From: Sacculina carcini | Lineage: Eukaryota; Arthropoda; Thecostraca; Sacculinidae | Direction of reading: 5' to 3' | Assembly: GCA_916048095.2 (NCBI GenBank) | Contig: OU696576.1 | Coordinates: 4,693,664 to 4,757,663 of the forward strand | Length of the DNA: 64,000 nt | Part shown: piece after piece, positions 53,317 through 62,686 of the stretch | Layout of the letters: each line of letters begins with the position of its first letter | How positions within the stretch are numbered: the first letter of the stretch is position 1 | Made by a program: the position numbers and the translations under genes | Notes under the pieces: generated by a model | Databases searched by the model: none | What the model was told of the DNA's origin: nothing | What the model saw: the letters and a program-made list of their open reading frames with translations, nothing else

Positions 53317-54404
53317 GCTTCCACGCTTATACTCACGATATCTGAGACGTCTGTCATAACCAAGTCCAAACAGTTTTCCGCTTGATGTGTGGGACCGATT
53401 ACCATTTGTGAACAGCCAGAAATGTTGCAGAAATCATATGCTGCTTTACCATGGGCGTCTGTAGGGGATGTCGACAAGAGCCACTCACGGTGATGGGCGT
53501 TCATGTCCCCCTCAAATACAAACGCTGACTTAGTGTCCTTCTCCTGAATTGTTGACATGGCTGACAAGAGACATTCATAGATAGAGTCGTTACTGTCTGG
53601 ATTTCGGTAGTCTCCAAGGATGTAAAAATTCATCAAGGCGGTGCTGACACGCAGCAGCATAACTTCATGCCAAGTGCAGTCGTGCGCTGTAATTCCCGTT
53701 GCTGAAAAGCCTTTGCGTACGTACACTGCCATGCCACGCCGCCTGTTTTTGAGTCACGCTTTGGCACAGATAACGATGTCCTTGGAGCGACTGGCTGCTG
53801 TCAAATGTCTGATTTTCTTATACAAGCATCTGATGTTGTTGAAAAGTATATTTGAAAATCGTGTTTGTGGTCGAGGAGGACCGGGATTAAATTCAACATC
53901 GCCACACATCATCAGCAAAAATGACAAATCCACAGTGTGAGAAGACACACGTACAACGCAAAACAAACATACAAATAAACACATAATGCACGACGCATGC
54001 AAGCGCAAATACACAACACATAAAATATGCATACAATATGTCACAACAAAAAACAAGAATACAACACACACAATGCAAAGCAAACATACACACAAATACA
54101 CACACAACAACAAGAAAAACACTAGAAAACACATGTGAGAACAATTTATTGAGTGCTCATTGTTAAACACATTATATCGCAAACGAAAATGTCCAATGGG
54201 CGACAACAAAGACAGAGTATGAAAGCAACACAGAATTAGTTGGCACTTCAGTGCGAGGAAAGGACTGGGAGCTGACGGAAAACGGGAAAACCGGCCGTTA
54301 GCCGTGGGGGCGGGGCTAAATTTGTCAGACGTCACATCAACAAAGCAGATATGAAGCAGAAAATAGTACATATATCCATGGACAGCACATATATTTATAG
54401 ACAA
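53317..54404 (-). pseudogene. LINE-B copy 2 endonuclease with N-terminal 2A-like motif
   Basis: The minus strand reads a hydrophobic stretch, then MMCGDVEFNPGPPRPQTRF at about 53905-53865, containing D-V-E-x-N-P-G-P, the 2A ribosome-skipping motif. Next come FSNILFNNIRCLYKKIRHLT and, in another frame, MAVYVRKGFSATGITAHDC, FYILGDYRNPDSNDS, FVFEGDMNAHHREWL (GD-N motif), HQAENCLDLVMTDVS and VSISVEAP. The last joins PIGSSDHSSLSV across LINE-C. It is apurinic-type endonuclease of a CR1-like LINE. A frame change near 53735-53760 makes it inactive as read. 2A motifs at LINE N-termini are known from CR1-like elements of other invertebrates. Confidence 0.82.
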
Positions 54405-54482
54405 ATTTAAATTAAATAATATACAAACTGAACTGAAAATTGAAGAAAAAGAATGTGATGATAAAGCAGGAAGATGATGATG

Positions 54483-54513
<31 letters not shown>

Positions 54514-54839
54514 AGCAGATGAGAAAATCAAGCAGGAAGATTGCGAAGCAACTGTGGCTGCGAACCCTGATTCTCAATCACATTCGAAAACAAAATATAA
54601 AAATACAAATATATAACCTGAAACAAAAGACAGATAAACTCACATAAACAAAAAACCAGTCTCAGAAGTAAATGAATGAGTTCGCAAGAAGAAAACATCC
54701 ACCTTTGAAAAGGCAAATATTCTCTATGAACAAAACGAGTAATGGAAAATCAAAATAACGCTAAATAAAATAAAATAATAAAACAACTGAAATATAACTC
54801 AATGAACACTGAGCGTTAAAAGAAAGCAGGATCTGGTCC
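54405..54839. other. AT-rich sequence with (GAT)n microsatellite
   Basis: (GATGAT)n at about 54471-54515 on the plus strand, otherwise A-rich sequence. No gene recognised. It may include the 5' end of LINE-B copy 2, which I could not delimit. Confidence 0.5.
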
Positions 54840-55121
54840 GAAACTATAATTGGCGTCGGTTAGCGTCAGCGAAGCGTAGACAGCCGGGCGCGAGCGAGCG
54901 ACGGTAAACACGTGAACACTCAGCGAGGGTTAGTCAGAGACTGTTCGAGTGAGAGTCGTTCTCACATTAGCCCTGTTTCCTCCAACGGCACTTGCTTTGT
55001 ACGCCCATGTGATATTCTGCACGGTCTTGTAGTCGTCGGTGGAGGAGGGAGCATATCCGGTCGCACGTAGTACAATTGTCACACACGTTCAGGCACCTCT
55101 CGACCGAACACCGCCGTTCAG
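54840..55121 (+). promoter_or_regulatory. GC-rich candidate first exon / promoter of the receptor gene
   Basis: A GC-rich island in AT-rich surroundings, 560 bp upstream of the receptor start codon. It ends TTCAG followed by GTACGT at 55122, a strong match to a 5' splice site. A possible acceptor, TTGAACGCAG, ends at 55681, directly before the ATG. I infer a non-coding first exon spliced onto the coding exon. No TATA box was identified. Unproven without transcripts. Confidence 0.35.
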
Positions 55122-55420
55122 GTACGTCCAGTAATTTAGTCTAGCAGGTGGTATTGTTGACAATGAATTAGATCCATAATGCAGACCAGAGATATTAGCA
55201 TAGACGCCAAAAACATGCAGCTACATGTATCCAACGTCCATCTAGCTGCAACTCTCCTACAAACGTGTTTCACTGATTCTGTTTGTTTCTTCTTTCGACT
55301 TAATGTCTTGTTTCTCCCTGTTAATGTACTTGATTTCCCCCTGTGCTTCATTACAAGTTTTTCTCGCCAGTTTGTAAATGAGTTTGTATACGTACACTAT
55401 AGAAAAATACGTGGTATTTC

Positions 55421-55464
55421 AAGTCAAGTATTTTATGCTGTTGTCAGCATAAAATACTTGACTT
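55421..55464. other. Perfect 20-bp inverted repeat with 4-base loop
   Basis: AAGTCAAGTATTTTATGCTG, then TTGT, then its exact complement, in the 5' flank (or putative intron) of the receptor gene. The perfect match suggests recent origin or selection. It is too tightly looped for a usual miRNA precursor; it could form an RNA hairpin or a cruciform. Confidence 0.85.
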
Positions 55465-55681
55465 TCTTGGCAAAAACTGTAGTGGTATACAGTCATTATT
55501 GATGCATGTTTCTTAGACAGGCTTTACACATGCTTTTTCCTTCAATAATGTAAGTTGGACACACGTGGAATCCTACTTTAAGCATGACGCAGTTTGCATA
55601 GCACTCATCAGCTACGCAATCTAGACAAATAAGCATAATGGCGAGTAATTCACTGAGAAACAACCGCATATTTGAACGCAG

Positions 55682-57820
55682 ATGGCGTTTATCATTGGTG
55701 GTGTTACCTTGCAATCTTCAAGCGCAACGGAGTTTGACACCATTTCGGCTTCCAGTGCAACTATCACAGATTCTCTGACCGCGCACGGCAATCTCACCAA
55801 CAGTAGTGCTCAAATTTATGTAAGCGTTGCTGAGATCATTCCGCGTCCTTTCTTTGTGTCGCTCATGCTAGGACTGTTGATACTGGTAATTGCTGTAATC
55901 GGCATTGCTGGCAACGTGTTGGTGGTGATTGTGACCGGCGTGGACCATGTGCTCAAAGAGTCAACTAGCAATATCATAATCGCCAACTTGGCCGTCACCG
56001 ACACGTGTACCTCGGTGCTGGTGATGCTTCCTTCGGCCACAGCTATTATCAACGAGGCGTGGCCGCTGGGCCAGTGGCTGTGTATGGCGCATTGTTTTTC
56101 CAACTACTTGCTCATCATTGTGTCGATGATGTCGATGGCGCTCATCGGCTGGGATCGCGGAGCAGCCATCACGAGACCATTTGAGTATATCGCTCAGTCG
56201 GAGCCGAGCCGCATGGTGCCTTGGCTGGTGGTTGTGTGGCTGGTGGGGTGCGTGTTCGGAGTTGTGCCAGTGCTGCTCGACTGGGTGCACTATGACTACT
56301 GGGAGGGCGTGTGTGCCATCGACTGGTTCGCCCACGAGTCGGCCTATATATACGTGATTGTCGCGTTCATTGTGTGTTTTGTGATGCCGGCCGTGTCAAT
56401 TGTATGGACCAATTCCAGCATTGCTCAGGTTTCGCACCGGTCGTCAACGATAAAAGCCAAAGCGGTGAGAGGCCCGATGATGACTACTTGTAATACCATG
56501 TCAACGAGTGCAGTGAATAAGGCAACCAAACCAATCTCAGTTGTCACTAGGTCTCAATTCATACCATTAACTCATAGTCCAGCCAACACTCGTAGACCAT
56601 GCTCACTCCATCACCACAAACAACGTGCTACTAGTTCAGACGATCGTTTGAGTACGTCACATTCTACTAGGATCAAGCTAAGAACTCGATTGCATACTAA
56701 AGCTGATGAAGATTACTTGGACGAGGTGATCGATGGTGTTGAAGTGTTCAAGCACTGGAAGCCTATAAAGAGTATATATCGACGAACCAATAAAATAACA
56801 CCCTTAGACAATCTTGAACAATCACATGCAAGTTCACAGTACCAAGTAAACTTGTCTCGACCTGCTGTCTCTGAATCAAATAGTCCTGTAGTTCGAATAT
56901 ATGGAAAAATTGGGCAAACATCAACAAGAAACACATTTACGCGCCGAAGCAATGCATGTCTCAACAAGTACCAAATGTCAAACTGCTGTGAAGATTGTCA
57001 TTCAAAATATAGTAGCAAACGTTTCAACAGGGATCACAATAGACATATGACTCGATGTCTTGGTCATTTTAGATCTTTTTCAGATCCCGAACTAACATCA
57101 TTGGGCTTGAGAAATATGACGTTTGCTCATAGACTTTGCCAACCAAATGCGCAATTGTCATTGGATATATATAAGCATGCAAGAGCATATCACAACGTGC
57201 GCATTTCCGAGCGATCTGATGTGAATACATCTCAATTTGAAGTGACAAAATCACCAGTGATATCCGATACAGCCTGCCAATGGGAAAAATCAAATCCAAT
57301 GCAAGCTCAATCAAACAGACCAGCCGGAAATATTTGCGTGAATTTGTCTGAAATTACGTGTGATAATAACCAACAAGTTGAGGCGACACAGCACGCTCCC
57401 TCATCAATGTGTATTACATCGGATGATCACCGTTCCCGCATCAACCCACACCAGCCACTCACAGCAACATATCCCAGTCGATTTCAACTACCCAGCACGG
57501 AATTCAACAGCCAAACTGCGCCGAGAATATACACAGAAGAGCAGCATAGACACTTACTCGTATCTCACAAAAAAGTCGTGCGATCAGTCGTCATCGTGGT
57601 AGGTCTATTTTTGGTCTGTATCACACCATTCTGCGTAACCAAACTGATCAAGATAATTGTCAAAGACAGTACATTTGTAGCCGGATGGATGAATATGTTA
57701 TCGACTATTTTGCAGTTCAGCGCCTCCGTAGTCAACCCATTCATCTACGCAATATTTAGAGATGATTTTCGTGCCGCATTCCAGCGTATATATCGCTCCA
57801 TTATAACATGCCTTCATTGA
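55682..57820 (+). CDS. Class A G-protein-coupled receptor, orphan, very long third intracellular loop
   Basis: 712 residues in one intact exon. The N-terminus (1-56) is Ser/Thr-rich with N-glycosylation sequons at N37 and N40. Helix I is about 57-85 (GN at 77-78), II 96-121 (NLAVTD), III about 131-160 with the disulphide Cys134, IV 178-200, V 219-244, VI 632-657, VII about 668-692 with NPFIY at 685-689; Cys211 lies in loop 2. Unusual points: DRG (158-160) replaces DRY, C-I-T-P (646-649) replaces CWxP, and position 3.32 is Asn141, so it is not a typical amine receptor. Loop 3 is about 380 residues, basic and Ser-rich. The tail is very short, ending TCLH. An in-frame TGA lies three codons before the ATG, which supports this start if unspliced. 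It should signal through G proteins at the plasma membrane; the ligand is unknown. Confidence 0.9.
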   Translation: MAFIIGGVTLQSSSATEFDTISASSATITDSLTAHGNLTNSSAQIYVSVAEIIPRPFFVSLMLGLLILVIAVIGIAGNVLVVIVTGVDHVLKESTSNIIIANLAVTDTCTSVLVMLPSATAIINEAWPLGQWLCMAHCFSNYLLIIVSMMSMALIGWDRGAAITRPFEYIAQSEPSRMVPWLVVVWLVGCVFGVVPVLLDWVHYDYWEGVCAIDWFAHESAYIYVIVAFIVCFVMPAVSIVWTNSSIAQVSHRSSTIKAKAVRGPMMTTCNTMSTSAVNKATKPISVVTRSQFIPLTHSPANTRRPCSLHHHKQRATSSDDRLSTSHSTRIKLRTRLHTKADEDYLDEVIDGVEVFKHWKPIKSIYRRTNKITPLDNLEQSHASSQYQVNLSRPAVSESNSPVVRIYGKIGQTSTRNTFTRRSNACLNKYQMSNCCEDCHSKYSSKRFNRDHNRHMTRCLGHFRSFSDPELTSLGLRNMTFAHRLCQPNAQLSLDIYKHARAYHNVRISERSDVNTSQFEVTKSPVISDTACQWEKSNPMQAQSNRPAGNICVNLSEITCDNNQQVEATQHAPSSMCITSDDHRSRINPHQPLTATYPSRFQLPSTEFNSQTAPRIYTEEQHRHLLVSHKKVVRSVVIVVGLFLVCITPFCVTKLIKIIVKDSTFVAGWMNMLSTILQFSASVVNPFIYAIFRDDFRAAFQRIYRSIITCLH

Positions 57821-58317
57821 TGTATCGTAATTATCACCTGATTATGCGCACTATCGTTCCCTTATTCTTTACAATTGTCGTTTTACCGTAATTGATGTGT
57901 TCAGTTTTTCGCGCTTTCCTTTTACCGGCGCTATAGAAAATACACGTTGTCGTTTTTTCTTTCAATGTTCACTCCATACCCCACCATTGTTTTCGTTCAA
58001 AACTGTACGTCTCTTTCGATTTACAGTGTACCTTGTGCATATACAGACGTGTGAAATTATTGTGTGAGATGATGGTTTTCTATAGATAATTTCTGGGATT
58101 TCCCCGATGTAGGCACAACTTGACCCTGTGGCACGTCATGTGTGGCATGCTGAACCCTCCTGAAGTAGTCGCGCACATCTCTATGTATCTCTTGCTTGGT
58201 CATGTGTGTGCACGCTGTGTTTGATCACGTGTTTGTGTATGTTTATCTGTATGTATACTATGTTCGTTCCGTCATGTGTGTGTAAATACATTCGGTTCAA
58301 AAAATCGTGCTGCACCA
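57821..58317 (+). other. 3' flank of the receptor gene with a LINE-tail remnant
   Basis: I see no AATAAA in the first 500 bases. GCGCTATAGAAAATACACG followed by TTGTCG at about 57928-57950 resembles the LINE 3' terminus at 53280 and 59640, so an old LINE end may lie here and could even supply the 3' untranslated region. Confidence 0.4.
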
Positions 58318-58344
58318 TGGCCGAGTAGAATATCGGGCCTGGAC

Positions 58345-58470
58345 AATGCCACTTAGACTACAGGCCCTTCCACGAAAGTATGACGTCATCGTCACGTCAC
58401 AGTGCTCGGAGGAGCCAACGCCACCTAGATACAGGCCCTTTCACGAAAGTATGACGTCATCGATAGCGGT
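58345..58470. repeat. Two tandem CRE-bearing repeat units
   Basis: Two units of about 70 bp: AATGCCACTTAGACTACAGG, CCCTTCCACGAAAGTATGAC, then GTCATCG, with TGACGTCA in each. The same unit forms the centre of the palindrome at 60.87-61.62 kb. It includes GTCACAGTGCTCGGAGGAG between the units. Confidence 0.8.
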
Positions 58471-59430
58471 GGCTTCACTCGTACGGGCGATATGCGTTGT
58501 TATTAGAAATTGTGCTTAGTGCGGGTGTTTGACTTGCATTCCGGCTCAATTAAGTTTGAAAATCATGTCACCAACATAAGAAGCTTCAAATACAATTGCA
58601 AATAGAATAACTTAATATATTATAAGCCCACACAGGCATAAAACAGTAAAAAAACAAACATGCAACGACCATACACGATACAATGCGGAACGTTTTCGCT
58701 TCAATTTCTCTAATTAATCGTAGATAAATTTCTGTCACAACAAATATTGTTCAGAAGAACATTTACAGAGGTGCACAAAAATTTTCAGCAATTAATTGTA
58801 AATTACGATGTTTAGAACAGTACAAGTAAACAAGCATAACACCGCAATCACTCAGTTTTTCTAGTGCAGGAAACCTATCATCGCTCTGGTTTTCAATAAT
58901 ACACACTTTATCATACTTAATACACTTCTGCACAGTTAAAATCAATTGTAAGCTTAACAATTGAATATATTATAAAACCACACAGGCAAATCACACACAT
59001 ACAACGATTACACACGCGACAACGTAGACAGTTTTCGTTTGAAATTTTTGGCACAAATACATGAATTTTGATCGGAACAATAATTATTAAGAAGTACATT
59101 CACACTCACCCACACAATTTTTTCTACAACTGAATCTAGTTTATGGTTGTTAACACAATGCGAGGTATTAAACATGATTCCGTGGTCATTGAGCTGTTGC
59201 AAAACGTGAAAAAGAGCAATTTCCCTTCCTTTTTATAGCGGTATCTGATTCCCTTCCATTTTATAGCGGATCTCCCAGGCCTAGAAATTGTATAAATTAG
59301 AATAAGAAGGAAAATTGGTTGATATATAAGCTCTGAAAATGAAAACATGCTATTTGTTTGGTTGTCAAAATTTTACATTTGCTTGCTTACACATGTATAT
59401 TGCTTACTAATTCGATCTTCTCTCTCTTAC
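58471..59430. repeat. AT-rich region with a diverged tandem duplication
   Basis: Sequences at about 58605-58780 and 58960-59110 share ordered blocks (AATATATTATAA(A/G)CC, CACACAGGCA, CATACAACGA or near, GTTTTCG, AGAAG(A/T)ACATT), so this is an old duplication with a period near 355 bp. No gene seen. Confidence 0.55.
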
Positions 59431-59439
59431 AGGTCTTTT

Positions 59440-59692
59440 TCCACTTCTCTTTGTACATATCTTCTCGGTGTCTTCTCTGATGAATAATTATATTGTGTGA
59501 ATAACTGTGATCTTTTGATCCGTAGTTATTTTCAGCTGTTCTTTCATAGTATATCGCTGCTTATATCTTTGTTTATGCGATACTGTTTTGTTAATTCCAC
59601 ATTGTATACATTTTATAACTAGCCGTTCCTCGCGCCTATGATAATTAGAGCGCTATATCAAATACATGTGTTGTTGTTTTTGTTGTTGTTAC
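59440..59692 (+). mobile_element. LINE 3' end with (TTG)n tail
   Basis: Non-coding 3' sequence ending GAGCGCTATATCAAATACATG and then a (TTG)n-like tail to 59692. It is the same terminus as LINE-C. It is heavily 5'-truncated, with no coding part. Confidence 0.65.
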
Positions 59693-60869
59693 TAAGCTTA
59701 CATTTGCTTGCTATTTATTGCCAATTTGTTTGCTATTACTATTATATTCCGTTCTGTGGCACTGGCTAATGTATATGCTTTTGGATACGCTGGATTACTT
59801 CTCATCATATTGAGAAATTCACATGAGCCAGAGTACATGTTTGGAGCGTGGGATAATGTAACTTCTGAGCTCTTTATACTCGATACTGCGCAGTAACACT
59901 TGTCAATACGCACGAGACAGGGAGTATCATGTGATGCTTGCAGCGTGAGACGGTGTCATTTTCCTACGCTTGAACTCATGAGACGAATCAGTGCCCCCTT
60001 AAAATAATACAGTCAGCAAATTATTCTTACATGTAGACGTGGACACTCACATACATGTACTATGCTCACGCACACACATATTTTAGCCTTTGCGAAGGAG
60101 CACATGTATATTTTAGGTTATTATTTTCTGTTTTTAGGATACTTTTAATAGCCCTAGTTATTACTTGAATTATTTATGGGGATGTGAACACCACTACTAA
60201 CCATTCACTAAAATGCAGGACGCACACAGAAACAGATACACGTGTACTGAAAGAGAGATGTGCGTGGGGTTTCACTGTCTCACAAGAAAGCACCACTCAC
60301 CCACACAACACCCGATATCGGTTGACGCTAAATTTGTAAGGATTCAAGAACATTACATTGAGAAAAATTCATTTAAAGAATTTCTTCCAGTCCCTCGCCT
60401 CCTGCAAAGGCAGCACATTTCATTAGAACGCTAAAACTAACCTAACCTAAACTCTATGAAAAATATAGAAACGTTTGTGTGCGTTACTTAAGCGTTTTTT
60501 AAGAATTAGCGTTTTCAATGTTATCGAATCCCTACACATTTAGCCTAGACCCTCGATATCCGCCACGTGATATCTACAATACTCGTCAGCACCTTGCGAA
60601 CACTAGGGATAATTCCAAGCCAGCAAATACAAGACGCTTGACGAAGCCCACACATACTGAAACGAATCTCACTACAATGATATAACCGTACCGCAAGTGA
60701 ATTAAGTGAAACCTATAATATAAGCATTACAACAACGTCATCCAAATGTTATCGAGCTAGACGAAAATCGATACCCAAACACTAAACTGTGCAAACATCA
60801 GTTGACGTTAATATCAATATAGTGATACCTTATTTAACATTAGCATTTAATTAATACAAAACTACTTAC
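59693..60869. other. Intergenic AT-rich sequence
   Basis: Short open frames on both strands at 59700-59910 and 60213-60434 match nothing I recognise and look like chance frames. No repeat family was identified. Confidence 0.4.
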
Positions 60870-61615
60870 ATACGAAGAGATGTACATATTTTACTGAATA
60901 TATCCACTTAACCGAAAACTCTGACCGCAGCAAAATGTCCAGGATGTAATATGCAGAATCATCCGAGTGAGGATCACAAAATGGCTGCGCAAATCACACT
61001 TGACACGAAATCTGACAAATTCGCACTTCACTCTAAACCACACTGAAGTGAAACTCACTAAATACGTCAATTATCGCCAAGAATAGCACGCGATAAAACA
61101 CTAAACACGCGAGAACACTAACCACGTGCGCTCGCTAACGTGCAACTGCCATGCTGACAGTTGAAACAATACACGAACCACTGTGACGTAGCGATGACGT
61201 CATACTTTCGTGGAAGGGCCTGTAGTCTAGGTGGCATTGGCTCCTCCCAATGCCACCTAGACTACAGGCCCTTCCACGAAAGTATGATGTCATCGACACG
61301 TCACAGTGCTCGGAGGAGTTGTTCAACTGTCAGCATGGCAGTTGCACGCTAGCGAGCGCACGTGGTTAGTGTTCTCGTGTGTCTAGTGTTTTATCGCGTG
61401 CTATTCTTGGCGATAATTGACGTGTTTAGTGTGTTTCACCTCAGTGTGGTTTAGAGTGAAGTGCGAATTTGTCAAATTTCGTGTCAAGTGTGATTTGCGC
61501 AGCCATTTTGTGATCCTCACTCGGATTATTCTGCATGTCATCATCCTGGACATTTTGCTGTGGTCAGAGGTTTGGTTACGTTGATAGGTTCAGTAAAATA
61601 TGCACATCTGCTCGT
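60870..61615. repeat. Long palindrome (two arms of about 370 bp)
   Basis: The left arm (about 60870-61237) is the inverted copy of the right arm (about 61244-61615), with a 6-base centre (CTCCTC) between GGCATTGG and CCAATGCC. Arms are about 85-90% alike by eye with small indels. Each contains a CRE-type TGACGTCA or TGATGTCA, a CACGTGG-type E-box, and ACAAAATGGC, a good YY1-like site. The inner 80 bp match the repeat at 58345-58470. Confidence 0.85.
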
Positions 61616-62395
61616 TTCTCATGTGGTCTTGGCTTCGTTAAATATGTCTTATATATATTTGCATACCATCATAGTTATAAATCAACAGAGGTGAACACTG
61701 TTTAGCTGTTTAGCTTTGTAGCTGCTAGTGTTTCGCTTTTCGTCTAAATTGGTTGTTTAAAATTAGGTTATTGATTATGCAATATATATAATATTGATGC
61801 GGTTTGTCGCTCAAGGCTGTTCGTCCGTCGAGTATTGAAGGACAAAATGTTGAACTTGTGCTGAATGTTAGGAGTGATTTTGCGGTGTTGGTTCTAAGAT
61901 CATTGGGTGCTACAAATAATCCTGGTTTCTCTGAAGATACTGCTCATTTTATTTAAATAATTTTGCGTTTTTGGACTATTTGTAATGTAATGACACCGTA
62001 TAAGGTTGACACCGTACACGCCCCAGGTTGAGAAATGCTTATTCTCATCCGTTGACTGATGCAGCTATGGATGCCAGGCATTTGTTTTTGGAGCGATTAG
62101 TGAGATGGTTGGATGGATGAATGTCAGACAGGAATATAGTCGGTTTGACCAGACACATTTTGGCTGTGTATCACACATCACGTGTCACACAACATATGCG
62201 CTCTGTGAGATCACGAAGTATTGTGCCAATGAGCTGGGATTGTCGTGCATTATCACATCGAATAATATTTATTTATTTTGATTTCATCAGGCAATATTGA
62301 TTTTATCACTTCAGACAATATTGATTTGAAATATTTAACGTGTTCCGCGGAATACTTTCTTTATATTTTTTAAGATTATTATTATCATTATTAAC
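61616..62395. other. Intergenic sequence
   Basis: AT-rich, with a CAATATTGA-type motif repeated near 62290-62325. No gene or known repeat identified. Confidence 0.4.
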
Positions 62396-62514
62396 GTTTA
62401 TTTGTATAGCGCACATTAAAACACACGCGCTAAAAGACAAATCTTGGTGCAAAAATATAAACAAATAAGTAAGACACGCCGCTTAGGGAAAACAAACATG
62501 CGGACAATACACCC

Positions 62515-62582
62515 ACCCACAAGCACACACACTCACACAAACACACACACACACACGCACACAAACATACTCATGCGCACAC
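62515..62582. repeat. CA-rich microsatellite
   Basis: Interrupted (CA)n inside the 3' untranslated region of LINE-D. Confidence 0.8.
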
Positions 62583-62686
62583 ACCGCAAAATTGAAACAT
62601 GGCAGTAAGAAGGAGCAAAAAAAACAAAAAAAAACAACAACAACAAAAAAAAACTTCTAGTAAATATATCAAGCGAGACGGGTACG

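Larger units (their letters stand above)
37171..54404 (-). mobile_element. LINE-B copy 2, split by a solo LTR, LTR-6 (with LTR-5) and LINE-C
   Basis: Minus-strand LINE. The parts from its 5' side are: endonuclease with 2A motif (54404-53317), pre-RT and RT (49001-47107), the C-terminal region (38170-37899, 37462-37431) and the 20-bp tail array (37428-37186). Inserted material: LINE-C at 49002-53311 (TSD TTGGA), LTR-6 at 38176-47101 (CAAC plus one base), solo LTR at 37463-37898. The RT active site reads YANY where copy 1 has YADD, and there are frame changes, so it is inactive. Confidence 0.8.

Noticed and set aside
52953-53359. Cys/Val-rich secreted-peptide-like frames
   Set aside because: They read through the CA/GT microsatellite in three frames.
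53081-54404. A multi-pass membrane protein upstream of the 2A motif
   Set aside because: The hydrophobic frame at 53945-54170 is the complement of CA-rich sequence; only the part next to the 2A motif may matter as LINE-B N-terminus.
55421-55464. miRNA precursor
   Set aside because: The 4-base loop and 20-bp perfect stem are too short for a standard pre-miRNA; kept only as a structural finding.
58307-58519. Small gene at the CRE repeat
   Set aside because: The frame runs through the two tandem repeat units and has no recognisable domain.
59698-60434. Small open frames of 62-73 codons
   Set aside because: There are frames on both strands, no motif, and composition like the surrounding AT-rich DNA.
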